A DNA stretch of 64,000 bases, taken from positions 1 through 64,000 of the forward strand of contig JBIKLA010000011.1 of the NCBI GenBank assembly GCA_044360075.1, given 5' to 3'. Below the pieces are notes generated by a model. That model did no database searches. It was given only the letters and a program-made list of their open reading frames with translations, and was not told the DNA's origin. Positions within the stretch are counted from its first letter, which is position 1, and each line of letters begins with the position of its first letter. Made by a program: the position numbers and the translations under genes. Origin of the DNA: OMII01 sp947467385. GTDB lineage: Bacteria; Bdellovibrionota_C; UBA2361; OMII01. Shown here piece by piece: positions 57,747 through 64,000 of this stretch.

Positions 57747-58631
57747 TTACTGAAGAGCGCTCTTGGTGACTGGAAGCTTGGCCCAAGTCTTGAGGCTGTC
57801 GCCAAGCTTTTCCTCGAATTCCTCCAGCGAAAGGCCGAAGGTCACCTCGAATGCGAGTGGCTTCTCGACCCCCTTTCTCAGCAGGGCCAGGTATGCCCCG
57901 ATCTTCCTGAAGCCGAACGCCTGAATCATCGCCTTGCTGGCAAGCAGCGACTCGGCATACGCAGAGGGGACCATCGCCGGGTCGAGCTTGGTAAAGCCCC
58001 CTTGCAGCAAGTTGAGCGGCACGGGCTCGTTCTTTTGGAGCCACTTGCGGAGCGCCTCACGCAGGGCCGGGTGTTCGTAGCCCTCCGCCCACTGGGCGAC
58101 GCCCTCATCAAGCCACCCCGGTATCTGCCCGCCCGACATGGACGACAGCACAGCGTGAGTGAATTCGTGCTTTACCGAGCGCTGCAGGTTCTCGAGATCG
58201 ACCGGCTGGGTTTCGGAGAGCGGGATTATAATCTCGCCCCTGAAAAACATCGCATTCGTCCACGATGGCGCTCCCGTCAGCTCATAGAATGCCTGCTCAT
58301 CCATCAGGCGAATAGAGCTCTTGAAAGCGGGAATGTCAGAGAAGAGGGCAGTATACTCATCATGCGCGTCGTGCAGCGACTGCGCGAGATCTTCGGCAAG
58401 GTCAGACCAGCGAGAAGGAGAGATGAGAGTCAGCTTGCTGCCGTTCGACAGGTCCATCGGTGTAAAGCGCAGCGTGCTACCTTGCTCATCGGGCGCCGCA
58501 TAGCGGGCGCGTTCGCGCGGCTTCGTGTCTGCAAACGCCAAACTGACATACAGCAAGATGCCGAGCGCAAGCGATAGGGAAACCGTTCGTAGGGCGCTGA
58601 CAATATGCGGAGCCTGAAGCCAACGTTGCAT
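57747..58631 (-). CDS. Membrane-anchored/exported MA-clan metallopeptidase-like protein
   Basis: 294 residues from the ATG at 58631 with AGAGG five bases upstream. An N-terminal hydrophobic segment (about 10-34) is a signal peptide or anchor. The zinc-binding motif HEFTH (His155, Glu156, His159) and the downstream PGWLDEGVAQWAEG (Glu176, third ligand) are the peptidase MA-like (gluzincin, M1-related) signature. The remainder is helical. Probably a periplasmic protease, substrate unknown. Divergent from the Fe-S carrier gene. Confidence 0.85.
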   Translation of the reverse strand: MQRWLQAPHIVSALRTVSLSLALGILLYVSLAFADTKPRERARYAAPDEQGSTLRFTPMDLSNGSKLTLISPSRWSDLAEDLAQSLHDAHDEYTALFSDIPAFKSSIRLMDEQAFYELTGAPSWTNAMFFRGEIIIPLSETQPVDLENLQRSVKHEFTHAVLSSMSGGQIPGWLDEGVAQWAEGYEHPALREALRKWLQKNEPVPLNLLQGGFTKLDPAMVPSAYAESLLASKAMIQAFGFRKIGAYLALLRKGVEKPLAFEVTFGLSLEEFEEKLGDSLKTWAKLPVTKSALQ

Positions 58632-58847
58632 CAAAACCTCTCTAAACGTGGGGAATGGAGGCTCCAAGAAACGGCTTACTACTGGAGAGCAAGCATCCCT
58701 TCCTTAGGGTTTGTTTCGGCTTTTCAGGCAGAAAACATGAGTCGCGATCTGTTCTCCCGAGCGGCGCGGAAGCGGCATATTCTGCCCTTTGCTCAAGCGG
58801 AATAGCGCCTAAGTCCCACAAACAGGTAGAAGATTGCCGCTGCGAGC

Positions 58848-58877
58848 TTGTTATCAGGGCCTTTTCTTCAGTATACT
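58848..58877 (+). promoter_or_regulatory. Sigma70-type promoter of the Fe-S carrier gene
   Basis: TTGTTA, 18 bases, TATACT (58872-58877). The -10 hexamer matches consensus at five of six positions. It lies in the 340-base gap 58632-58971; the leader would be about 90 bases. The rest of the gap shows no gene. Confidence 0.55.
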
Positions 58878-58910
58878 AGGGGTCTTACATGGGCACTCGC
58901 CGACCCCTAG
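58876..58910. other. Inverted repeat overlapping the promoter of the Fe-S carrier gene
   Basis: CTAGGGGTC (58876-58884) and GACCCCTAG (58902-58910) are perfect 9-base inverted arms separated by 17 bases. The left arm overlaps the end of the -10 element and the expected transcription start. Operator candidate; as RNA only part of it would be transcribed. Confidence 0.45.
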
Positions 58911-58971
58911 CAGACGTCAGGTGATTGGTGGCCCGAGGAAGCATTAACTTGAAACGAACAAGGAACACGTT

Positions 58972-59385
58972 ATGAGTGCAAGCGCTGGTTCATGTGGTAG
59001 CGGCTGCGGACCGAAGAATGTTACGGCTCAGCTTAACGAAGACTTTAGCCCAACAGATACTCAACCGGTCCTGTTCACCCCCTCGGCGGTAGAGGCGGTT
59101 GCGAAGGCGATTAAAGATGAGGGAGAGCCCGGTGACTTCCTTCGCATTTCTGTTGTCGGAGGCGGATGCTCCGGTTACCAGTACGGCCTCGACTTCGACA
59201 AGGAAGAAAGGTTGGGCGACATCTCGATGCAGTTCGAGGAGGTTAAGGTGGTCGTTGATCCGGTGAGCGCAGGCTACCTGCGTGGAACGGTCGTTGATTA
59301 CGTGACCGGACTGCAGGGCACGGGCTTCCAGTTCAAGAACCCAAACGCCAAGCGCACGTGCGGCTGCGGTAGCTCATTTAGCTAA
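58972..59385 (+). CDS. A-type iron-sulfur carrier (HesB/IscA/ErpA family) with Cys-containing N-terminal extension
   Basis: 137 residues. The A-type core (about 33-137) has the three cluster-ligand cysteines: Cys66 (GGGCSGYQYG) and Cys130, Cys132 (TCGCG). It delivers Fe-S clusters to apo-enzymes. The first 30 residues are an extension not common in ErpA, with Cys8 and Cys12 in SCGSGCG. This could bind metal, or only be a Gly/Ser-rich tail. ATG with AAGGAAC upstream. Transcribed alone from its own promoter, ended by a strong terminator. No nif/suf/isc genes adjacent. IscA, ErpA and SufA types cannot be told apart here. Confidence 0.92.
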   Translation: MSASAGSCGSGCGPKNVTAQLNEDFSPTDTQPVLFTPSAVEAVAKAIKDEGEPGDFLRISVVGGGCSGYQYGLDFDKEERLGDISMQFEEVKVVVDPVSAGYLRGTVVDYVTGLQGTGFQFKNPNAKRTCGCGSSFS

Positions 59386-59407
59386 GCCGCTAAAGAGGTT
59401 AGTCATG

Positions 59408-59449
59408 AAGCGCCGGGGGACGATTACTCTTCCTCCGGCGCTTTTTATT
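59408..59449 (+). terminator. Strong intrinsic terminator after the Fe-S carrier gene
   Basis: AAGCGCCGG... pairs with ...CCGGCGCTT over 13 bp (one G-T pair; 59408-59420 with 59431-59443), a 10-base loop, and a run TTTTTATT after it. Placed 23 bases after the stop codon. Confidence 0.9.
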
Positions 59450-59546
59450 GCGCCGCGTGCGCTAGGGGCACATTTCGGATAGCTCTTGCTTGAGGGGCTT
59501 GCCTCGCGGAAACTTGCAGTGAACCAAAACTAAGGTGCTCTCTGCC

Positions 59547-60047
59547 ATGAGACATATCGCTTTTCTTGCCGTCATCATTCTCGCATCGGCGTGCGCTTCG
59601 AAAGCGCCCCGCTCGGGCTCAATCGCAGACGTTGTGGGCGCCACTGACGCCAACCTCGAGAGCGAAGCTACAGCGGTCGAGCTGGAGCGTGACGAGATCC
59701 TTCGAAGCCCGCTTGAGTTTGATGTGTCGATCGACGATGACCGCTACTCGTGGGAGCGCACAACCCTCTTCCTCGAAAACTACGTCGACCCCGCTCGGGC
59801 GCCACTGCGGCCGATCACCAAGGTCATAGGCTCCCGCTGGGGATTGGCGAGCCCGCCTGTTCAAGGGGGGTTGGTCTACGAGGTGTGGAGAGAGGAGATT
59901 CCCGAGGGCTTCCACTACAAGGTGCAGTGCCTTGTCAGTGGCACAGCGTCTCCTCAGCAGGCGCGCCTAAACGCCGCCAACCTGGCCCGCTTTATCAGGG
60001 ACGGAAAGCTTGAGGTATCGCTCCTCCCCGGGAACACCCCGCGATAG
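59547..60047 (+). CDS. Hypothetical lipoprotein
   Basis: 166 residues from the ATG at 59547; the in-frame start at 59535 is less likely. Signal peptide with lipobox LASAC (Cys16). The mature part is mostly beta-strand-like (LEFDVSIDDDRYSWERTTLFLENY; GGLVYEVWREEIPEGFHYKVQCLV) and ends with a helix (ARLNAANLARFIRDGKL). No recognised family. AAGGTG upstream. It begins after the Fe-S carrier terminator, so it needs its own promoter, which I do not see clearly. Confidence 0.78.
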   Translation: MRHIAFLAVIILASACASKAPRSGSIADVVGATDANLESEATAVELERDEILRSPLEFDVSIDDDRYSWERTTLFLENYVDPARAPLRPITKVIGSRWGLASPPVQGGLVYEVWREEIPEGFHYKVQCLVSGTASPQQARLNAANLARFIRDGKLEVSLLPGNTPR

Positions 60048-60092
60048 GCCCACCGCACGAGGTGCCGCATCCTCGGGCCGCGGGGCTGCCCG

Positions 60093-60117
60093 GCCATACG
60101 AGCATCTCGTACATGGC
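60093..60117. other. Inverted repeat downstream of the lipoprotein gene
   Basis: GCCA-TACGAG and CTCGTA-CA-TGGC form a 10-bp stem with a CAT loop and a two-base bulge. No T-run. Possibly a rho-dependent terminator region or an operator. Confidence 0.3.
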
Positions 60118-60190
60118 TGCAGCATCAGGGCCTTAGCCTAGCATTGCGTGAGCGGGATCGCGCCACTACCCGGCAAATCAGCACATAGCC

Positions 60191-60219
60191 CTTAAGTTCT
60201 GGCACTTAAAGGCCGATTG
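60191..60219 (+). promoter_or_regulatory. FliA-like (sigma28-type) promoter candidate of the second subtilisin gene
   Basis: CTTAAGTTCT (60191-60200), 11 bases, GCCGATTG (60212-60219). TTAAGTTC resembles the sigma28 -35 TAAAGTTT, and GCCGAT is exact in the -10. Spacing is the same as at 54642-54670 and 38601-38629. It lies about 75 bases before the start codon at 60296. Confidence 0.45.
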
Positions 60220-60295
60220 CTGCCTATGCGGCGGGTTACTAGACCCGATCACGCGGCCTCGATAGTGGGGCCGCAATCGAACGCTGGTAGTGTTG

Positions 60296-62719
60296 ATGAC
60301 TCAACGAGCGATGTGTTGCAATCGGTGCGCACTCTCTCTGCTCCTCGCAGCGGTGGCGGGCTGGCTTGCTGCCTCGACAGTCCCCGCTCTCGCTGAGCCA
60401 CCGAAGGTCTTTCCGGGCGAGTATGTAGTTACGCTTCCGTCGAGTCAGGGACACGCCGGCGCCTTCTCTCTGGCCGCAAGCCCCTCATTCAGCTCCAGGG
60501 TGGGAGACGTCGTCGAGGTAATTAACGCAAAGACCTTAAAAGTCTCCGTGGCTGAGCCCCAAGGCGCAGCTCGCGCTCTTGATTCGGATTCCGGCGGCGC
60601 TATTCCGTATGACCCGCAGCAGGACCGCTGCAAGGATATCTTGGCGGAGGGCTTAGCAGAAACCTGCTCACCTAACTACCTCCTTAAGGCCTCGGAACTC
60701 ATGCCCAACGATCCCTCCTTCGGCCAGCTATGGGGAATGTCAGATGCTCAGGGGATCTCAGCCCCCCGCGCCTGGAGCAGCTTCGTCGGCGCTTACGCCG
60801 TAGTTGTCGCAGTGATTGACACCGGCATCGACTACAACCATCCAGACCTCGTGGCAAACATGTGGCGCAATCCCGGCGAAAGCGCCGGCAACGGGGTTGA
60901 CGATGACGGGAACGGCTACGTCGACGACGTGCACGGCATCAACGCGATTACCTCCGCGGCAAACCCAGGCAACCCCATGGATGATCACTTTCACGGCACT
61001 CACGTGGCCGGAACCCTAGGGGCTGTGGGAAACAACTCAAGAGGCGTCGCCGGGGTTAATCATCGGGTAAAAATCATGGCCGTGAAGTTTCTGTCGAGCA
61101 ACGGTAGCGGAAGCCTCTCTGATGCGGTGCGGGGTATCGATTACATGACAATGATGAGGAGCTCCTACGGGATTAACATCCGCGTGGCCAACAACTCATG
61201 GGGAGGAGGGGGCTACTCCGGAGCCCTTGAGCAGGCCATCGCCAGGGCCCGCGACGCGGGGATAGTCTTCGTCGCGGCTGCCGGCAATGACGGGATAGAC
61301 ACCGACGCCTCATCATCATACCCCTCCGGCTATGAGGTCGACAACGTAGTGTCCGTCGCCGCAATAGACCGGAACCAGAACCTCGCGAAATTCTCTAATT
61401 ACGGAGCCACGACCGTCGACATCGCGGCACCTGGTGTGGACATCCTGAGCACCGCCCCGGGTGGTGGCTATCAGAAGCTCTCCGGAACCTCGATGGCCAC
61501 GCCGCATGTATCCGGAGCGCTCGCCCTGCTCCTCGGGCGAAATCCGGGGTTGAGCTACCTTCAGGCTATTAACACAATGTACCTCTCAGGCCGGTATAGG
61601 GCATCCCTCGTCGAAACCAGCGGCGGGCTGCCGCTCGTGCGCACCCAGCGAGTCATCAACGCGGGCCGGATGATGTTTAATGAGACCGTTCCTCTGCCAA
61701 CTCCGCCAGCCGCCCTGCAGCCTTGCGGATACGATTTCCGGGCGTCCAACCTGCTAACAAGCGGCACGGTTGATACTTCGGCCGACAACGGACTCCTGGT
61801 AAACCAGTCAGACGAAGGGAACTTCTACAAGGTCGACCTGCCGTTCTCCTTCCCGTACTTCCGCGAGAGCGTAAATGCAATCTGGGTCTCTCCGAATGGC
61901 CTTGTGTACATGCAGCAGCCCTCGCTTATCGACTACCAGCATGGCATACGGGCGCCAAAGAATTCTATCGCCGTGCTGCAGACTGACCTGGTTCCGCGCG
62001 ACACAACCCAGGGTGTGCGGGTTGCAGTGGGGGCGGATAAGGTCACCGTAATGTGGAGGACCGAGCATTACAGCTACCCGGGACAGGGGGTCATTGTCGC
62101 GCGGCTGACGATTAACTCAAGCGGCGTCATAGCAACGTCTCTCCACTTCGGCGATGACGGCAACCTGTCCGATCTACGGGCAAAGGTGGTCGGCGACCCC
62201 TTCGCAGCTCCTGCGGTTGAGCCGAAGGCCCTCATGGGCCTTTCAGGGCTGGCGTCGATGTTTTCGTCGACGGTAGACCTCGCAACGTCGCAACGGGCGC
62301 TCATTTCGGCTGCGCAGGAGCCGCTGGCACTCGGCGTGGAGATGACGACTAACTGCAAAACCATTCCGCCGACCGACCGGGGCGACCGCGAGGGGCCAGT
62401 GGTTTCCTGGATTACCATCTTCAAGGAGCCCAAGCGCAGGAAAGAGATACCTATCAACGTGGTTTTTGGCGCGACGGGAACCGGCGCTATTCCCGTTCGG
62501 TTTTCGATTAACAACGTGGCCTGCCGCCGCACCATCAGGGTACCGCTGCGCTCCGGAATCGGCCGCATGACCGCCCGCATACCCCGAGGGGTGCAGTCTT
62601 TCGGGGTCAGCTCGGGCGCGGTTTCCAAGAAGACTGCCTTTGCCAGCAATCCGCCGGGGCGCACCAAATACACAAATAGGGAGCTGTGCGAACTCACGCT
62701 CCAGACGATCGCGAAATAG
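60296..62719 (+). CDS. Exported subtilisin-like serine protease
   Basis: 807 residues from the ATG at 60296 (GTG at 60290 also possible). Signal peptide to about residue 34 (LAASTVPALA-E). A propeptide-like region is followed by the S8 catalytic domain: Asp175 (VVAVIDTGIDY), His233 (HFHGTHVAG), Asn331 (AAAGND) and Ser399 (SGTSMATPH). After about residue 460 comes a C-terminal beta-rich region of about 340 residues (GNFYKVDLPFSFPYFRES, WVSPNGLVYM), likely surface or substrate binding. Catalytic core similar to the 7022-8791 protease, but with no Thr/Pro linker. Possible control by a FliA-like promoter. Confidence 0.93.
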   Translation: MTQRAMCCNRCALSLLLAAVAGWLAASTVPALAEPPKVFPGEYVVTLPSSQGHAGAFSLAASPSFSSRVGDVVEVINAKTLKVSVAEPQGAARALDSDSGGAIPYDPQQDRCKDILAEGLAETCSPNYLLKASELMPNDPSFGQLWGMSDAQGISAPRAWSSFVGAYAVVVAVIDTGIDYNHPDLVANMWRNPGESAGNGVDDDGNGYVDDVHGINAITSAANPGNPMDDHFHGTHVAGTLGAVGNNSRGVAGVNHRVKIMAVKFLSSNGSGSLSDAVRGIDYMTMMRSSYGINIRVANNSWGGGGYSGALEQAIARARDAGIVFVAAAGNDGIDTDASSSYPSGYEVDNVVSVAAIDRNQNLAKFSNYGATTVDIAAPGVDILSTAPGGGYQKLSGTSMATPHVSGALALLLGRNPGLSYLQAINTMYLSGRYRASLVETSGGLPLVRTQRVINAGRMMFNETVPLPTPPAALQPCGYDFRASNLLTSGTVDTSADNGLLVNQSDEGNFYKVDLPFSFPYFRESVNAIWVSPNGLVYMQQPSLIDYQHGIRAPKNSIAVLQTDLVPRDTTQGVRVAVGADKVTVMWRTEHYSYPGQGVIVARLTINSSGVIATSLHFGDDGNLSDLRAKVVGDPFAAPAVEPKALMGLSGLASMFSSTVDLATSQRALISAAQEPLALGVEMTTNCKTIPPTDRGDREGPVVSWITIFKEPKRRKEIPINVVFGATGTGAIPVRFSINNVACRRTIRVPLRSGIGRMTARIPRGVQSFGVSSGAVSKKTAFASNPPGRTKYTNRELCELTLQTIAK

Positions 62720-62831
62720 CTCTGCGAACAATCATCGTCATTCGTGCTAGACGGGCAACGCAGTTCCCCCTGCCTACGGGGCGCCTCTCATGGTATGGAG
62801 GGCAGAAACACTACGGAGACACCACAGGCCT

Positions 62832-64000
62832 ATGCCAGAGATAGCAGCCCCATTCCATCCCGATCTCAAAGAGCAGCTCTTGCGCTATGCAACCCTGATC
62901 GCCGCCCACGGGCTCAATGTCCAGGAAGGGCAACTCGTGCAGGTCTCCAGCGAGGTCTTTCACCGCCCGCTCCTTGATGCCCTCGTCTCGGAGCTGTACC
63001 GGCGAGGAGCGGGATTCGTTCACGTTGAGCTCTCTGATCCGATCCTACAGCGGCGCCGCATTCAGGCCTCTAGGCCGGAATTTCTCTCTATGACCCCAGC
63101 CTTCTACACAGCCAAGTTTCGGGAGCTGGTGGATTGCACCGCCGCAAACCTCAAGATCCTGGGGCCAGAGTTCCCCACCTACCTGAGCGACCTCGACCCG
63201 ATGGCGGTCAACGAGGTGCGCAAAGCCGCCTACCAAGCCGCCAAGCACTTCTACAGCGAGGGTATAGAGCGCTCCAAGGTGCACTGGTGCGTTGTTGCAG
63301 CCTCGACCCCGGGCTGGGCATCGCGAGTGTTTCCCAAGCTCCCTCTGGCGGAGGCCGAGACCCGGCTGTGGGAGGAGATATTCAGAATATGCCGGGTTGA
63401 TAAGCCGGATTTCCTTGAGCGGTGGGCCCAGCACAACGAGGTGCTTAGCGTTCGGGCTCGGAAGCTTACGGGCCTTAAGATATCGGAGCTCCGGTTCGTC
63501 GGTCCAGGCACCGACCTTACGGTGGGGCTCTCAAGCCGGGCGGTGTTCAAGGGGGGCGCAGACCGAACTCCGCAGGGCACTAGCTTCGAGCCCAATCTGC
63601 CGACCGAAGAGTGCTTCACGACCCCGGACTGGCGCAGGACATCCGGAACGGTGCGGGCAACGCGCCCCTTTCTGGTAAACGGAACCCTCGTTAGGGAACT
63701 GGTGCTTCAGTTCAAGGATGGGGCGATATCTCACTTCGAGTGTCAGGAGGGCAAGGCTGCCCTCGACTCGTACCTCAAGAGCGATGAAGGCGCCAAACGG
63801 TTGGGCGAGGTGGCTCTCGTGGGCACCGATTCGCCTGTATTTCAGAGTGGTTTGGTGTTTGAGGAGATCCTCTTCGATGAGAATGCGGCGTGTCATATCG
63901 CGGTAGGCTCGGCGTATAAGGGATGCCTTCAGGGTGGCGAGACGATGAGCGACGCCGAATGCGTTGAAATCGGCTGTAACGCCAGCTCAGTCCACACCGA
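62832..64000 (+). CDS. M29-family aminopeptidase (3' end outside window)
   Basis: At least 389 residues with no stop before the right edge. The N-terminus (LKEQLLRYATLIAAHGLNVQEGQLVQV) and the metal-site region NLPTEECFTTPDWRRTSGTV, FECQEGKAAL and HIAVGSAYKGCLQGG match aminopeptidase T/AmpS of family M29, dinuclear-metal enzymes that release N-terminal residues in the cytoplasm. I start at the ATG at 62832, where family similarity begins; an ATG at 62790 is in frame and also possible. About 20-30 residues are probably missing at the C-terminus, to judge from the family length of about 410. Confidence 0.9.
   Translation, partial: MPEIAAPFHPDLKEQLLRYATLIAAHGLNVQEGQLVQVSSEVFHRPLLDALVSELYRRGAGFVHVELSDPILQRRRIQASRPEFLSMTPAFYTAKFRELVDCTAANLKILGPEFPTYLSDLDPMAVNEVRKAAYQAAKHFYSEGIERSKVHWCVVAASTPGWASRVFPKLPLAEAETRLWEEIFRICRVDKPDFLERWAQHNEVLSVRARKLTGLKISELRFVGPGTDLTVGLSSRAVFKGGADRTPQGTSFEPNLPTEECFTTPDWRRTSGTVRATRPFLVNGTLVRELVLQFKDGAISHFECQEGKAALDSYLKSDEGAKRLGEVALVGTDSPVFQSGLVFEEILFDENAACHIAVGSAYKGCLQGGETMSDAECVEIGCNASSVHT

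Noticed and set aside
1..64000. Mobile elements, integrases, CRISPR arrays, rRNA genes
   Set aside because: No transposase-like proteins, terminal inverted repeats flanked by duplications, regular spacer-repeat arrays or rRNA segments were seen; composition looks even across the window.

Overview
The window comes from the chromosome of a Gram-negative bacterium with a GC-rich, densely packed genome. Evidence for a double membrane is indirect but consistent: several lipobox lipoproteins, Sec-exported proteases with proline/threonine linkers, MreB, and an incomplete type III secretion (T3SS)-like gene set. Gene content (thrABC with a fused aspartokinase/homoserine dehydrogenase, methylmalonyl-CoA mutase, FG-GAP and thrombospondin-type-3 surface proteins, FliA-like sigma factors) would fit a deltaproteobacterium-like or Bdellovibrionota-like lineage, but I cannot place it from sequence alone.

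Layout. 1-5.3 kb: end of a DUF922 metalloprotease-like gene facing the threonine operon thrA-thrB-thrC (minus strand), with tRNA-Pro(CGG) behind it. 5.7-9.3 kb: two orphan genes, an exported subtilisin-like protease with a Thr/Pro linker, and a small AT-hook protein behind terminator-like hairpins. 9.6-19 kb: a FadB/FadJ-type beta-oxidation protein, CysQ, two alkaline-phosphatase-superfamily enzymes, and two exported surface-type proteins. 19-24 kb: acyl-CoA carboxylase parts (carboxyltransferase, a small subunit candidate, biotin carrier) divergent from a lipoprotein and the catalytic subunit of methylmalonyl-CoA mutase, pointing to propionyl/methylmalonyl-CoA metabolism. 24-34 kb: housekeeping genes (DksA-like, inositol monophosphatase, ispE, tRNA-Gln, prs, rplY, pth, rpsF, rplI, ComEC-like). 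34-38 kb: mreB translationally coupled to a GAF-domain regulator, RNase G/E and a single-domain response regulator.

38.6-55.7 kb is the most unusual part. Two FHA proteins, a SctJ-like ring lipoprotein, a coiled-coil SctO/FliJ-like protein, SctQ (SpoA domains), a DUF3313-like lipoprotein, SctR, SctS, a short SctT-like and a SctU-like protein that is only the membrane domain are followed by a TPR protein and orphan genes. No ATPase (SctN), major gate (SctV), stator (SctL), secretin or needle gene is visible here. Two divergent FliA-like sigma factor genes lie at the far end. FliA-like promoter sequences (a TTAAG-type -35 block, 11 bases, then GCCGAT) occur in front of one sigma gene, in front of the FHA/T3SS-like operon and in front of the second exported subtilisin. 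I infer a sigma-factor regulon built around a reduced export apparatus. A 24-bp perfect palindrome sits at the 5' end of that operon.

55.7-64 kb: rsmG, a THUMP-like methyltransferase, an exported MA-type metalloprotease, an A-type Fe-S carrier with its own promoter and terminator, a lipoprotein, a second subtilisin-like protease and an M29 aminopeptidase that runs off the right edge. No CRISPR array, insertion sequence, integrase or rRNA gene was seen.
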